Source: Prochlorococcus sp. AG-436-C13 (lineage in GTDB: Bacteria; Cyanobacteriota; Cyanobacteriia; PCC-6307; Cyanobiaceae). From it: a DNA stretch of 64,000 nt. The notes under the pieces are model-generated. The model worked only from the letters and a program-made list of their open reading frames with translations. It was not told the origin of the DNA and did not search any database. Below, one piece after another: positions 48,032 through 59,428 of the stretch (position 1 is its first letter; every line of letters begins with the position of its first letter). Position numbers and translations under genes: made by a program. Location of the stretch: contig QCPC01000002.1 in assembly GCA_003212695.1 (NCBI GenBank), positions 1-64,000 of the forward strand, written 5' to 3'.

Positions 48032-48805
48032 ATGGTTGCTCTTCGATTAATTCCTTGTCTTGATGTTGCAAATGGGAGGGTTGTAAAAGGTGTTAATTTC
48101 GTTGGACTTAGAGACGCAGGTGACCCAGTAGAACTGGCTTTTCGCTATAGCCAGGAGGGTGCTGATGAATTGGTTCTTCTTGATATAGCTGCAAGTCATG
48201 AAGCCAGAGCAACAATGGTTGATATTGTTAGACGCACTGCTGAATCTGTAACCATCCCGTTTACTGTTGGAGGTGGAATTAGTTCAACTGAAGGGATTAA
48301 TGAGCTTTTAAGAGCTGGAGCAGACAAAATAAGTTTGAATACTTCTGCTGTGAAAGACCCAGAGTTGATAATTAAAGGTTCTAGGCAATTTGGGACGCAG
48401 TGTATTGTTGTCGCAATTGATGCCAAACGTAGGGTTGAGGATAAGTTTGGTTGGGATGTTTTTATTAATGGTGGAAGAGTTAATACTGGCTTGGATGCTT
48501 TGTTTTGGGCTAAGAAGGTTGCGGAATTGGGCGCTGGAGAAATACTTCTGACGTCAATGGATGGAGATGGCACTCAGAATGGATATGATTTGGAATTAAC
48601 AAAAGCAATTGCTGATGAAGTTTCTATTCCTGTAATAGCTTCTGGCGGAGCTGGTTGTGTGGAACATGTTTTTGATGCTTTTAAGTATGGGAATGCATCG
48701 GCTGCCCTTTTAGCTTCTCTTTTGCATGATAATGATCTAAGCATTGGAGAAATAAAAAGCTATCTAATAGAAAGAAAGCTTTTTATTAGACCAACTAAAT
48801 ATTGA
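48032..48805 (+). CDS. hisF: Imidazole glycerol phosphate synthase cyclase subunit
   Basis: [48 protein letters not shown]. Confidence 0.98.
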   Translation: MVALRLIPCLDVANGRVVKGVNFVGLRDAGDPVELAFRYSQEGADELVLLDIAASHEARATMVDIVRRTAESVTIPFTVGGGISSTEGINELLRAGADKISLNTSAVKDPELIIKGSRQFGTQCIVVAIDAKRRVEDKFGWDVFINGGRVNTGLDALFWAKKVAELGAGEILLTSMDGDGTQNGYDLELTKAIADEVSIPVIASGGAGCVEHVFDAFKYGNASAALLASLLHDNDLSIGEIKSYLIERKLFIRPTKY

Positions 48806-48906
48806 TTGCTTAAGATCACATATTTAAAATAATAATTAATTTATATTTTTTTTAAGTATACTAACTATATTGAATAGAAATTTTTAGATATCAAAAATAA
48901 CCATAC

Positions 48907-49608
48907 GTGAAACCTAAAGATCCTATTTTAGTTAAGGATTTATTTGATTCTGTTTCTACAAGATATGACTTCCTAAATGATCTACTTAGTTTGGGGATGC
49001 ATAGACTTTGGAAGAAACAATTGTTGAAATGGCTCCAACCTTCTAAAGGAGAGAAATGGCTAGATCTTTGTTGTGGTACAGGTGATTTAAGTTTGCATTT
49101 AGCGCGTTTAGTTTATCCGGGGGGGAGCACAATAGGTGTTGATTTCTCTGGCTCACAAATATTTCTTGCAAAAAAACGTGCACATGTTGAACCTTCTTTA
49201 TCAATCTCTTGGCTTGTTAGGGACGCGTTAAACACTTCTCTACCCTCTGAATCTTTTGATGGAGTTGTTATGGCATATGGACTAAGAAATCTTGCTAATG
49301 CAGAAGATGGTTTAAAGGAGATCTATCGTCTTTTGAAATCTGGATCTAAAGCCGGTATCTTGGATTTTAATCATGCCAAAGAAGGTTCAAAAACATCTAT
49401 TTTTCAAAGAATCTATCTTCGTAATGTTGTTGTTCCTATTGCATCAATTATGGGACTTGGGGATGAATATGCATATATAGAAGAGAGCATAAAATGTTTC
49501 CCATATGGGAGCTTGCAAGAAACTATTGCAACTAAAGTAGGGTTTAATCAAGCTAAATACAAGTTACTTGCAGGAGGACAAATGGGAGCCTTGATACTTA
49601 CAAAATAG
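48907..49608 (+). CDS. menG: UbiE/MenG demethylquinone methyltransferase
   Basis: LFDSVSTRYDFLNDLLSLGMHRLWKKQLL; WLDLCCGTGDLSLHLA; GTG start. Confidence 0.93.
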   Translation: MKPKDPILVKDLFDSVSTRYDFLNDLLSLGMHRLWKKQLLKWLQPSKGEKWLDLCCGTGDLSLHLARLVYPGGSTIGVDFSGSQIFLAKKRAHVEPSLSISWLVRDALNTSLPSESFDGVVMAYGLRNLANAEDGLKEIYRLLKSGSKAGILDFNHAKEGSKTSIFQRIYLRNVVVPIASIMGLGDEYAYIEESIKCFPYGSLQETIATKVGFNQAKYKLLAGGQMGALILTK

Positions 49609-49627
49609 ATGCTTTTATTTTAAATTT

Positions 49628-50146
49628 TCAAGTTAACTCATCTCTTCTGCATAGACCACATTTGCTCCAAAGTGATATCTCTCCTATTGGTGCAGGAGAA
49701 TTACAAATAGGACATTCTTTTTTACCATAAATATCCGCCCTACTGGGATGTTTTTCCCAAATAGAATTTTCGTTATCTTTTGGTTCAATTCTTTTGGGGT
49801 AGTGCTGTTGAATTCTTAAATCTCTAATTTCATGACCTTCCGCTCTTAGTGCGGCTATTAGTTGATTTCGATTAAAAATCAGTGCTTGTATCCATTGAGG
49901 ATGATTTGAACCAACAGTTAAGACACCACCTTGAAAAGTTAAAGGTATGCAATTCGTTGCAAGTTGCTTTCCAGCCACCCTTGGCCAGTCTTTCCATAAT
50001 GCCGCAATACTTTTATTCTTGAGCCATTCAACTCTTAGTGTGTCAATACAATTAGAGAGAGAGGATAATTGATTCTCCTTTTTTTTTCGCAAGAAGATAT
50101 CTTCTTTTTTAGGTATATTTGTTTTCTTATGACTTGCATAATTCAT
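49628..50146 (-). CDS. DUF721/DciA-like protein with C-terminal zinc ribbon
   Basis: LWKDWPRVAGKQLATNCIPLTFQGGVLTVGSNHPQWIQALIFNRNQLIAAL; CPICNSPAPIGEISLWSKCGLC. Confidence 0.8.
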   Translation of the reverse strand: MNYASHKKTNIPKKEDIFLRKKKENQLSSLSNCIDTLRVEWLKNKSIAALWKDWPRVAGKQLATNCIPLTFQGGVLTVGSNHPQWIQALIFNRNQLIAALRAEGHEIRDLRIQQHYPKRIEPKDNENSIWEKHPSRADIYGKKECPICNSPAPIGEISLWSKCGLCRRDELT

Positions 50147-50159
50147 AATTTTATTTTAG

Positions 50160-50975
50160 TTGGAGTTTTTAAGGTGTGGAGCTAACCTTTTTATTGTCTT
50201 TTTGATTGATTTTATGGGAGCTTATTTGCCATGGACTGGTGCTGCTCCAATCAATTTTCGTTTGAAGAGAACAGGTCTCGGTAAACAGTCTTGGCAGTTG
50301 CGATGGAAGCCTGTTTGCGCAAGTACTGAAATTGAACTGTCTAGATGGCTAAAGGAACGACCTTTACAGAAAAATAATTTAAGAGCATTTTTCTCTGGCA
50401 AGCAATTATTTGGGAAGGGACAAAGAGGAAGGGTTTGGGAGTCTCCAAAGGGCGGTCTTTGGATGAGCGTAGCGATGCATTGTGAAAAAGAAACTTTCTC
50501 TATTGGTTTGTTTGGTCTTGCAGTGGCAGTTGCCTTGGCTAATAGGTTGGAGAGAGATTCTATTCCAGTGAAGATCAAGTGGCCTAACGATTTATTGGTA
50601 GGAGGAAGAAAAATTGTAGGAATTTTACCCCGTGTTGTTTATAGAGGTAGTAATCCAATACTTATATGTTTAGGAGTTGGGTTGAATGTATCTAATCGTG
50701 TTCCTAAAGAAGGAATTTCCCTATCTAGCATTAAAGGTCAAACCAGAATTTCTATTTCTCATTGGTCTTGTGAAGTTTTGCTTGCAATTGAAAAGGCAAG
50801 ATTGCTTTTAAAGACACCAACTTATATTTGCAAAGAAGGCGAAAGACTTCTTTGGGCATCACATGTAAAGAAATCTAATTCAAATGAAATTTGGGATATT
50901 GAAGGTTTGGATTTTGATGGGCAGTTGAAAGTTAAGAGAGCTTTATTTAAAGAGACATGGAATCGTTGGGAATAA
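50160..50975 (+). CDS. birA: Biotin-[acetyl-CoA-carboxylase] ligase
   Basis: GKGQRGRVWESPKGGLWMSVAM; IKWPNDLLVGGRKIVGIL. Confidence 0.88.
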   Translation: MEFLRCGANLFIVFLIDFMGAYLPWTGAAPINFRLKRTGLGKQSWQLRWKPVCASTEIELSRWLKERPLQKNNLRAFFSGKQLFGKGQRGRVWESPKGGLWMSVAMHCEKETFSIGLFGLAVAVALANRLERDSIPVKIKWPNDLLVGGRKIVGILPRVVYRGSNPILICLGVGLNVSNRVPKEGISLSSIKGQTRISISHWSCEVLLAIEKARLLLKTPTYICKEGERLLWASHVKKSNSNEIWDIEGLDFDGQLKVKRALFKETWNRWE

Positions 50976-50992
50976 ATAATCTTTGAACATTT

Positions 50993-51673
50993 TTAGCAAA
51001 TTTCAATAATTCTTCCATCTTTGAATAAGGCTTTTTTCTTTGCCCTCAAAGCCACTTCATCTTCATGAGTTACCAGAACCAAAGTGATTCCTTGTTCATG
51101 AAGTTCATCAAATAAATTTAGGACCTCTTCAGTGGTATTTGAATCGAGAGCACCTGTAGGCTCGTCTGCAAGAAGAAGAGATGGCTTATTTATTATTGCC
51201 CTAGCGATTGCAACTCTTTGTTGTTGACCTCCAGAGAGTTGATTTGGTCGATTATTCATTCTTTCTCTTAAACCAACTCTATCAAGGGCTTCAGCTGCTA
51301 ATTTTTCCCTTTCATGCGTTGGGATACATGCGTAAAGCATTGGAAGCATTACATTCTCTAATGCGGTTGCATCATGCAAAAGATGAAATTGCTGAAAGAC
51401 AAAACCAAGTTCTTGATTCCTTAAATCGGCCAATTCGTCATCATTTAACTTTTCAACAGCATTACCATTTAGTTGGTAAGTCCCTTTGCTTGGTCTATCA
51501 AGACAACCTAAAATATTCATTGCAGTGCTTTTGCCAGATCCACTTGCCCCCATTACTGCAAGATAATCTCCTTGATGAACTTCAAGATTTAACCCATCTA
51601 GAGCTTTTACAATTAAATCCCCTTCTCCATAATGCTTGCTAACGTTTGAAAGCTTTGCGATGAGGTTACTCAT
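50993..51673 (-). CDS. ABC transporter ATP-binding protein (LolD/MacB-type)
   Basis: MGASGSGKSTAMNILGCLDRPSKGTYQLNG; LSGGQQQRVAIARAI; LLADEPTGALDSNT. Confidence 0.93.
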   Translation of the reverse strand: MSNLIAKLSNVSKHYGEGDLIVKALDGLNLEVHQGDYLAVMGASGSGKSTAMNILGCLDRPSKGTYQLNGNAVEKLNDDELADLRNQELGFVFQQFHLLHDATALENVMLPMLYACIPTHEREKLAAEALDRVGLRERMNNRPNQLSGGQQQRVAIARAIINKPSLLLADEPTGALDSNTTEEVLNLFDELHEQGITLVLVTHEDEVALRAKKKALFKDGRIIEIC

Positions 51674-51678
51674 AACGT

Positions 51679-53244
51679 TTAACCGATTGCCGCCTTATCA
51701 GCTGCCAGCGTTAAAGCTTCTTGAAGAATAGGTGTTCCCGCTACAGCACTGTTGGCCCATTGAAACAAAGGATTTGAGAGGATGCCTCCAATTGCTGTAA
51801 CCAATACGCAGCTCAGTAAAGCAAATTTTAATGTAGGAATGCCAATTGATTTAAATTGAATTTTTGGATAAGTCTTTACTAGTTCAGATGCTTCTTGGGG
51901 TTCTTTTACTACCATCATTTTTATTACAGAAATATAGTAATAGATTGATATAACTGAAGTTACAAGACCAACTATTACCAAGAGATATTGTCCATCAGAC
52001 CAACCTGCAAAAAACAGATATATCTTCCCAAAGAAACCAAGCATTGGAGGTATACCACCTAAGGAAAGTAGGCATAGACTTAGTCCTAAAGTAATTAAAG
52101 GATCTTTTTGGTATAGACCTGCATAATCTGCAATTCTGTCACTTCCAGTCCTAAGGGAAAAAAGAATTACGCAAGCAAAAGCCCCTAGGTTCATAAATAG
52201 GTATGAGGCCATGTAAAGAATCATTGCTGCATAACCCTCTTCGGTCCCACAAACCAGACCTATCATTACAAACCCGGCTTGTCCTATTGAGCTATAAGCA
52301 AGCATTCTTTTCATAGAAGTTTGCGCAAGTGCTACAACATTCCCTAGCGCCATACTTAGTACTGCGAGAACAGTAAAAAGAAGTTTCCATTGAATATCGA
52401 ATGCACTAAAACAACCAACTAGAAGTCTTACTGCCAAAGCAAATCCAGCTGCCTTTGAACCAACAGAAAGAAAGGCAACTACAGGTGTAGGAGAGCCTTC
52501 ATATACATCAGGAGTCCATTGATGAAATGGAACTGCAGCAATTTTAAAAGCAACAGTAGCCAGAATAAATACAAGAGCTAAAGCTGCTAAAGGAGTGGGA
52601 CTGTTTTGGAGTGCTAACCCAATACTCTTTAGATTTGTAGATCCGCTTAGCCCATAAAGTAAAGATGCTCCATATAAGAAAACAGCAGCAGCAGCAGATC
52701 CTACTAAGAGATATTTTAGTGCTGCTTCAGAACTTCTTGCATCACGTTTCAGGTATCCTGAGAGCAGATAACTTGCGACTGAAAGTGTCTCTAAAGAAAT
52801 AAAAATACTAATTAAGTCTGTAGATCCACATAAAAGCATTGCTCCTAAAGTTGCAGCTAAAAGAATTGCTGCATATTCACCTATAGGACTTTCATTTTGA
52901 TCTGCGTATTCCCAGCTTATAAGAAGCGAGAAAAGTGTTGAAAGCGAAACTACGGCTCTAAATGCAATTGAGAAATTATCAGCAATAAAAGCTCCAATGA
53001 ATGATGACTCAGGGATTGAATTCCATTGAGTAGCAAGAAGGACAAGTGATGTCCCTAAACCTGCATAACATATTGGTGGAGCCCATCTTTTGGCAGTTTC
53101 CTCTCCCGCAAGATCAACTAATAAAGTCCCGATTAAAGCTAATAGAACAAAACCCTCAGGGAGTATTGCTTTTGCGTTTAGCGAAAGATTTAACAAGTCT
53201 TCAGGAGCCGACATTGCTTGGTTAGTTAAAAAAAATAGTCCCAT
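51679..53244 (-). CDS. ndhB: NAD(P)H dehydrogenase subunit 2
   Basis: Antiporter-like multi-TM NuoN/Ndh[52 protein letters not shown]. Confidence 0.95.
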   Translation of the reverse strand: MGLFFLTNQAMSAPEDLLNLSLNAKAILPEGFVLLALIGTLLVDLAGEETAKRWAPPICYAGLGTSLVLLATQWNSIPESSFIGAFIADNFSIAFRAVVSLSTLFSLLISWEYADQNESPIGEYAAILLAATLGAMLLCGSTDLISIFISLETLSVASYLLSGYLKRDARSSEAALKYLLVGSAAAAVFLYGASLLYGLSGSTNLKSIGLALQNSPTPLAALALVFILATVAFKIAAVPFHQWTPDVYEGSPTPVVAFLSVGSKAAGFALAVRLLVGCFSAFDIQWKLLFTVLAVLSMALGNVVALAQTSMKRMLAYSSIGQAGFVMIGLVCGTEEGYAAMILYMASYLFMNLGAFACVILFSLRTGSDRIADYAGLYQKDPLITLGLSLCLLSLGGIPPMLGFFGKIYLFFAGWSDGQYLLVIVGLVTSVISIYYYISVIKMMVVKEPQEASELVKTYPKIQFKSIGIPTLKFALLSCVLVTAIGGILSNPLFQWANSAVAGTPILQEALTLAADKAAIG

Positions 53245-53380
53245 CTTTAGAGATGTTTTTAACAGAAAAGACCTGTGTCTAAACTCTAGCGATGTTATGA
53301 ATTATGCCTTAGTTCTTAAAATGGTCTATGCATTTTGGTGGTTGATGCGATAAAGATGAGTAAAAGTATTTTGTTCGCCT

Positions 53381-56038
53381 GTGGCGCACACCTTGGTCAT
53401 CGTAGAAAGTCCAACTAAGGCAAGAACTATAAAAAGCTTCTTGCCCAAAGACTTTCAAGTAATTGCCTCTATGGGCCATGTTAGGGATCTCCCAAAAGGA
53501 GCTGGTGAGATTCCTGCTGCAATGAAGAAAGAAAAATGGTCAAGAATTGGTGTTAACACAGCTGAAGACTTTGAACCTTTGTATGTTGTTCCAAAAGACA
53601 AAAAAAAGGTTGTAAGGGAATTAAAATCAGCTTTAAAAGATGCAAAAGAGCTTTTGTTGGCGACTGATGAAGACCGAGAAGGAGAAAGTATTAGCTGGCA
53701 TTTATTGGAGCTTTTAAAGCCAAAGGTACCAACCAAAAGGATGGTTTTCCATGAAATTACTAAGCAAGCTATTACTAAAGCCCTTCAGAAGCCAAGAGAT
53801 TTGGATATGGAGCTGGTTCATGCTCAAGAGACAAGAAGAATTCTAGATAGATTAGTTGGATATACTCTTTCTCCTCTTTTATGGAAAAAAGTTTCTTGGG
53901 GACTTTCTGCTGGACGAGTTCAATCAGTTTCTGTAAGACTTTTGGTAAATAGAGAGAGGGAAAGAAGAGCTTTTCAAAAAGCAAGTTATTGGGATTTGAA
54001 AACCACACTAGAAAAAAATAATATCCCTATAGATGCAAGATTGATTAATTATGGGGGACACAAAATTGCAATTGGAAGCGATTTTGATGAAAAAACAGGG
54101 AAAATTAAAACAGGTAGTAAGTCAAAACTTTTAAAGGAAAAGGAAGCTAAAGAATTAGCTGATTTATTTTCAAAAAATAAGTGGATAATTAAATCTGTTG
54201 AGAAGAAGCCAACAGTAAGGAAGCCTGTGCCTCCTTTTACTACAAGTACGCTGCAACAGGAAGCAAATAGGAAGCTCAGACTTTCTGCTAGAGAAACCAT
54301 GAGATGTGCTCAAGGGTTATATGAGCGAGGGTTCATAACATATATGAGAACAGATTCAGTTAATTTGTCTCAGCAAGCAATTGGGGCTGCTCGCAAATGT
54401 GTTGAATTGAGATATGGAAAAGAATATTTAAGTGAATCGCCTAGGCAATTCACTTCCAGTACAAGAAATGCACAAGAGGCCCATGAAGCAATAAGACCTG
54501 CAGGTGAAAGCTTTCGTACTCCTAAGGATTCAGGTTTGAGCGGCAGAGATTTGGCGTTGTACGAACTTATTTGGAAGCGAACGGTTGCTAGTCAAATGGC
54601 TGAAGCTAGGTTGACAATGCTTTCTGTAGATATAAGCGTTTGCGATTCTATTTTTCGTGCTACTGGTAAAAATATTGATTTCCCTGGTTTCTTTAGGGCT
54701 TATGTTGAGGGCAGTGATGACCCAGAAGCGGCATTGGAAGGTCAAGAGATTATTTTGCCTTCTCTCTCTTCAGGAGATGAACTTATTCCAAAAAATATAG
54801 ATGCCATTGGACATGAGACAAAGCCTCCAGCTAGATATAGTGAGGCTTCGCTAGTCAAGACTCTTGAAAAGGAAGGTATTGGTAGACCGTCTACTTATGC
54901 AAGCATTATTGGGACAATCGTTGATAGGGGATATGCATCATTAAATGCAAATTCTCTTGCCCCAACATTTACAGCATTTGCCGTAACGTCTTTATTAGAA
55001 GAGCATTTCCCTGATTTGGTAGACACAGCTTTTACTGCTCGTATGGAATCTTCTTTAGATGAGATTTCATCTGGTTCTATTAAGTGGCTACCTTATTTGG
55101 AATCATTTTATAAAGGGAGAAAAGGATTAGCGGCTCAAGTTGATAGAAGGGAAGGAGATATTGATGGTAAAGCTTATAGAAAAGTAGATCTTGAGGGCAT
55201 AGCATGTACAGTTCGCATTGGTTCAAATGGACCTTGGCTAGAGGGAAAGAGGATTAATGAAAAAGGTGAAGAAGTTGATGCTAAGGGAAATCTTCCTATA
55301 GATATAACCCCAGGGGATCTTGATCAAGATAAAGTAAAGCAAATTCTTGATGGGCCTTCAGATTTAGGAACTCATCCTGAAACAGGTGAAAAGGTATATC
55401 TGCGTTTTGGTCCATGGGGCCCTTTTGTTCAACTAGGCGAAGCTGCTGATAGTAAAGAAAAACCTAGACGTTCATCTCTACCTAAGGATATAAAAACTCA
55501 GGAGCTTACTTTGGCTCAGGCTGTAAAACTTTTGAGCCTTCCAAGGATATTAGGCGATCATCCTGAGGGAGGAAAAATAGAAGCTAGAACAGGTCAATTC
55601 GGTCCTTATATTGTCTGGGATAAAGGGAATGGGGAAAAACCAGATAATAGATCTTTAAAAAAAGAAGATGATGTTTATGAAATTGAACTCAAAAGAGCAC
55701 TTGAATTGTTGTCTATACCAAAACTTGGTAGAGGAGGAAGAATGGCTATAAGAGATTTAGGCTTACCAAAAGGAGACACTGAAAATATTCATGTTTATAA
55801 CGGCCCATATGGACTTTATGTCAAACAAGGAAAAATCAATGCTTCCTTACCAAAAGATAAAAATGCTGATGAAGTGACAATTGACGAGGCGATTGAACTT
55901 ATAAAAGCCAAGAAATCTACCAAATCAAAAAGAAGCTTAAAGAAAAAGAAGAGTTCTGTTAAATCAAACTCTAATAGACAAACTAAGACAACAAGTTCAA
56001 AAGGAAAATCTTTAAAGATTTCAAAATCCAAAGAGTAA
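53381..56038 (+). CDS. topA: DNA topoisomerase I
   Basis: LVIVESPTKARTIKSFL; ATDEDREGESISWHLLELL; RGFITYMRTDSVNLS; GTG start. Confidence 0.97.
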   Translation: MAHTLVIVESPTKARTIKSFLPKDFQVIASMGHVRDLPKGAGEIPAAMKKEKWSRIGVNTAEDFEPLYVVPKDKKKVVRELKSALKDAKELLLATDEDREGESISWHLLELLKPKVPTKRMVFHEITKQAITKALQKPRDLDMELVHAQETRRILDRLVGYTLSPLLWKKVSWGLSAGRVQSVSVRLLVNRERERRAFQKASYWDLKTTLEKNNIPIDARLINYGGHKIAIGSDFDEKTGKIKTGSKSKLLKEKEAKELADLFSKNKWIIKSVEKKPTVRKPVPPFTTSTLQQEANRKLRLSARETMRCAQGLYERGFITYMRTDSVNLSQQAIGAARKCVELRYGKEYLSESPRQFTSSTRNAQEAHEAIRPAGESFRTPKDSGLSGRDLALYELIWKRTVASQMAEARLTMLSVDISVCDSIFRATGKNIDFPGFFRAYVEGSDDPEAALEGQEIILPSLSSGDELIPKNIDAIGHETKPPARYSEASLVKTLEKEGIGRPSTYASIIGTIVDRGYASLNANSLAPTFTAFAVTSLLEEHFPDLVDTAFTARMESSLDEISSGSIKWLPYLESFYKGRKGLAAQVDRREGDIDGKAYRKVDLEGIACTVRIGSNGPWLEGKRINEKGEEVDAKGNLPIDITPGDLDQDKVKQILDGPSDLGTHPETGEKVYLRFGPWGPFVQLGEAADSKEKPRRSSLPKDIKTQELTLAQAVKLLSLPRILGDHPEGGKIEARTGQFGPYIVWDKGNGEKPDNRSLKKEDDVYEIELKRALELLSIPKLGRGGRMAIRDLGLPKGDTENIHVYNGPYGLYVKQGKINASLPKDKNADEVTIDEAIELIKAKKSTKSKRSLKKKKSSVKSNSNRQTKTTSSKGKSLKISKSKE

Positions 56039-56041
56039 ATA

Positions 56042-56521
56042 ATGAATTTATTTAAGGAAGTTTCTATTAAGAATTGGCTTTTAATTTTCGCTGAGATTAT
56101 TCTATTCAGTTTTCTTCAATCATGCGCTGGAACTAATTTTGGCAAGAGATTAACCAATAGTTTTGATATTCCTTTGCAAGATTCTGACTCTTTAAATAAT
56201 ATGGGAAATAGAAAAATAGATAAGGATAATCAATTAGATAATAAGGGTAATAATCAATTAGTGAAAAAGGATGTAGAACTGAAAAGTAATAATATCTCAT
56301 ACTCTTCTAATGAGATTAAGAAAGTAGAATCTTCGTATAAAGATAGTAAATCATTTAAACTTAAGCCATATAGAATTATAATTAGACTTTATGAGGTTGA
56401 TCCTTCTGCTCCTGCTCAAATAGTTACCAGTGCATTGAGAGATGCGGGAGTTAGATTTGAAGTAGAGAGAATAGAAAAGTTTGATATTGAAAACAAAGTA
56501 AAGAATTCATTTGAGAGGTAA
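56042..56521 (+). CDS. Putative lipoprotein, Asn/Lys-rich, unknown
   Basis: Leader IILFSFLQSCAGTNFG; PYRIIIRLYEVDPSAPAQIVTSALRDAGVRFEVERIEKFDI. Confidence 0.65.
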   Translation: MNLFKEVSIKNWLLIFAEIILFSFLQSCAGTNFGKRLTNSFDIPLQDSDSLNNMGNRKIDKDNQLDNKGNNQLVKKDVELKSNNISYSSNEIKKVESSYKDSKSFKLKPYRIIIRLYEVDPSAPAQIVTSALRDAGVRFEVERIEKFDIENKVKNSFER

Positions 56522-56526
56522 ATATT

Positions 56527-57213
56527 TTGCTTAATTTTAGAAATTATATAACTATAAGAAAAACCAACTTTCGCAAGCCTCTTTCAAGAAGACAAGCAAT
56601 TCGATTGGTTGAGACCTCATTTTTAGCAGCAGCTTCTGCCTTGATATGGATAGCACTTTATTATTTGCCAATTGGAGGAGCTTTTTTCAGACTTGCATTG
56701 CCTTTGCCATTAGCTCTTTTGCAAGTGAGAAGAGGCCCTTCTTCAGGAATTGAAGGTACGTGTCTTTTAGTATTTCTTTTGATTGCACTTATGGGTCCAG
56801 TGAGAGGACCTTTGGTTATGTTCCCGTATGGATTTCTTTCTCTTTGGTTGGGATGGAGCTGGTTTAGGGGTATTAGTTGGTGGCTGAGTTGGGGGATAGG
56901 TGTTTTGATTGGTACATTAGGTTTTCTTATAAGAGTTTTTTTAGTTTCACTTCTTGTTGGCGAGAACCTTTGGATAGTTGTTCTTAGAGCAGGATCCCTA
57001 TTGATAGAAAAAATTACAGCACCATTAAGTCTTACTTTTGTTCCAGATTTGTTTTCTGTTCAAATCGTTGCTCTCCTATTAGTTCTCTTTCAAGAGCTGA
57101 TATTTGTTCTTACTTTGCATGCTGTGGCATTTTGGATTTTTCCAAAACTGCAAGCCCGAGTCCCAATGCCGCCTCGCGTATTAAATAATTTAATTTTGTG
57201 GGACCCAACTTGA
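56527..57213 (+). CDS. DUF2232-like multi-TM protein
   Basis: [44 protein letters not shown]. Confidence 0.8.
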   Translation: MLNFRNYITIRKTNFRKPLSRRQAIRLVETSFLAAASALIWIALYYLPIGGAFFRLALPLPLALLQVRRGPSSGIEGTCLLVFLLIALMGPVRGPLVMFPYGFLSLWLGWSWFRGISWWLSWGIGVLIGTLGFLIRVFLVSLLVGENLWIVVLRAGSLLIEKITAPLSLTFVPDLFSVQIVALLLVLFQELIFVLTLHAVAFWIFPKLQARVPMPPRVLNNLILWDPT

Positions 57214-58391
57214 ATAAGTTAGATATAAGTGCTTCTAATTTAAATCTTCCTAAGGGATGTAAAGCCTTTGGTGAAGTGGCAACATCATCTTTCTTATTAG
57301 ATCGCTGGATTAGGATTTGGAGTAATTCTATTAATGAAATAAATAGTCTTTTAGTATTGGCAGGCTCCAAAACTGCTGAAATAGAAGGCGTTTCTTCAGC
57401 AGGTGCTACAAAAGAGTCGCGACGTTATACAGCTATTGCAGATGCTGAATTGCTTTTAAGAGGTCCTTCTCAATCAAGAAAATGGCCTTTACCTCCTCTT
57501 CCTGCAGGCGTGTCGCCTGCTCTCATCAGTCATGTTGCTTCTCGGTTGATGGGGCTGAAGCCATTGATTGTTAGCACTGGGTTAATTCAAACGCCTTCTT
57601 TCTGTCATCTGATCGCTTCGTCTAATGGGCCTTCAAATTGTTTGACGACTGGAAAGGCTATGCATTTGAAGCGTGTAGATCTTCTATGGGATAAAGGATT
57701 TTCAATGGGCATGAGTTTTACTAAACCACTTTTATTAGCAGAATGTGTGCCAGGAGGAACGACAACTGCACTTGCAGTATTAACTGGCATAGGACTCTCT
57801 GTAGGAGAATTAATTAGTGGAAGCAACCGTAATCCAGCAATGCAATTAAAGAAGAGTTTGGTAGAACAGGGACTATTGGCTGCAGAACTAGGTAGTCATC
57901 CAATGCCGAAGAATGTATTGGCTGCAGTTGGGGATCCATTCCAACCATTTGCAGTTGGATTGCTTATGGGAGCGAGACACGCTGCTCAACCAGTTATATT
58001 AGGCGGAGGAAGTCAGATGGTAGCTATTTTGGCAGTTGCATTGGCTTCTATTGATTCATCTTTAAGAAATGAATTTTTAAAAGATATCTCAATTGGAACA
58101 ACTGCATGGCTTGCTGAGGAGATTATTTCTTCTACCAAGACTCAGAGTGAATTTCCTCTTTTAATTAAGGAAATAGAAAAGTTCTTTGATGTATCGCTTT
58201 TATGCTTATCTTCAGGATTAAATTTCTCAGGTAGTTCTAAGAAGGTTTTGAGAGATTATGAACTGGGATTTATAAAAGAAGGTGTAGGAGCTGGTGCTTT
58301 TTCATTATTAGCACAACTTAATGGCTTTAGTTGTAAACAATTGGTTGAACAGTGTGAACTTGCGGTTGATCAATTAAATGAAAATACATAG
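57198..58391 (+). CDS. cobT: CobT-like nicotinate-nucleotide-dimethylbenzimidazole phosphoribosyltransferase family protein
   Basis: [50 protein letters not shown] 57198 or TTG 57210 start. Confidence 0.82.
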   Translation: MGPNLNKLDISASNLNLPKGCKAFGEVATSSFLLDRWIRIWSNSINEINSLLVLAGSKTAEIEGVSSAGATKESRRYTAIADAELLLRGPSQSRKWPLPPLPAGVSPALISHVASRLMGLKPLIVSTGLIQTPSFCHLIASSNGPSNCLTTGKAMHLKRVDLLWDKGFSMGMSFTKPLLLAECVPGGTTTALAVLTGIGLSVGELISGSNRNPAMQLKKSLVEQGLLAAELGSHPMPKNVLAAVGDPFQPFAVGLLMGARHAAQPVILGGGSQMVAILAVALASIDSSLRNEFLKDISIGTTAWLAEEIISSTKTQSEFPLLIKEIEKFFDVSLLCLSSGLNFSGSSKKVLRDYELGFIKEGVGAGAFSLLAQLNGFSCKQLVEQCELAVDQLNENT

Positions 58392-58423
58392 CTATATTGC
58401 TAATTGCTATTAGGGTTTAGATT

Positions 58424-59428
58424 ATGATGGATATCAGCACCTTAGGAAGAAGAGAATTCCTTCGTTTGGCAGCATTGACAGCCTTGCTAGGTTTGTCTGG
58501 ATGTTCTTTTGCGAATAGTAAACCTACCTTAAGGTTGTCGAGAGGTGTTTTGCCAATAGATTTTTTGCAAGCTTTACAAGAACCATGGAGATATAAGTAT
58601 TTCCATTCAGATCTAGGCCTTTCCCAGGACAAATTTCCTTTTAATAAAAATGACGATTTAACAGCTTTAGGTGATGGTTGGCTTAAACATATTCCGTTTG
58701 AATTATTCCAGACTATTGAAGCACCAGAGATTTCCAGGAACTTAAGCACACAAGCTATTGATTTCTTAGACAGTTTTAAATCCAATATTTCATCACGAAT
58801 ATTGCCTATAGGGGTTAGCCCTTGGGTCTTGATTTTTAGAGGAGGAGAAGAATTTCTTGCTGGAGCAAGAGATTCATGGGAAGTTCTTTTAGACCCTCTT
58901 CTTAGGGATCAGGTAGTGCTTCCTAGTAGCCCTAGGGTCATTATGTCTTTAGCAGATAGAATGAATCAACTTGATTCATTAAGGCTTTTAAGGTTGCAAG
59001 CAAGAATATATGATGATCGCAATGGCTTAAACTGGTTGTTGTCTGGCAAGGCGAAAGTAGCTGTTTTACCTTTGCAGACTTGTTTAAATACACTTGCGGC
59101 TGACCCTCGGTTGAATATTGTAGTACCCAAACAAGGAGCCCCTTTAAATTGGACAGTTTTATTGCAGTCAAAGCTTTCTAAAGAGCTATTGCCATCTAGT
59201 TGGGTTAAAAAATCATGGAAGGTGCCCTTAATGATTAAATTACTTGCAAAAGGATTAATACCTCCTATTGACTACTTAGAAGTTGTTAAGGTGATTAATT
59301 ATCTTCCCAAAAAATATCATTCTATCTATAATTCTCAAGAGTCTTTTCAAAGGTCATGGTCATTGCCATTGTTAAATAACACAGAGGAAAAGTTTCTTGA
59401 GGATAAGTGGATTGACTCATCTCCATAG
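58424..59428 (+). CDS. Tat-type lipoprotein, extracellular solute-binding (PotD-like)
   Basis: GRREFLRLAALTALLGLSGC (twin-arginine plus lipobox); periplasmic-binding-like body. Confidence 0.7.
   Translation: MMDISTLGRREFLRLAALTALLGLSGCSFANSKPTLRLSRGVLPIDFLQALQEPWRYKYFHSDLGLSQDKFPFNKNDDLTALGDGWLKHIPFELFQTIEAPEISRNLSTQAIDFLDSFKSNISSRILPIGVSPWVLIFRGGEEFLAGARDSWEVLLDPLLRDQVVLPSSPRVIMSLADRMNQLDSLRLLRLQARIYDDRNGLNWLLSGKAKVAVLPLQTCLNTLAADPRLNIVVPKQGAPLNWTVLLQSKLSKELLPSSWVKKSWKVPLMIKLLAKGLIPPIDYLEVVKVINYLPKKYHSIYNSQESFQRSWSLPLLNNTEEKFLEDKWIDSSP

Noticed and set aside
57198-57213. 16-nt overlap of DUF2232-like gene and cobT as unusual gene fusion
   Set aside because: Explained by start choice: TTG at 57210 gives a normal TTGA coupling.
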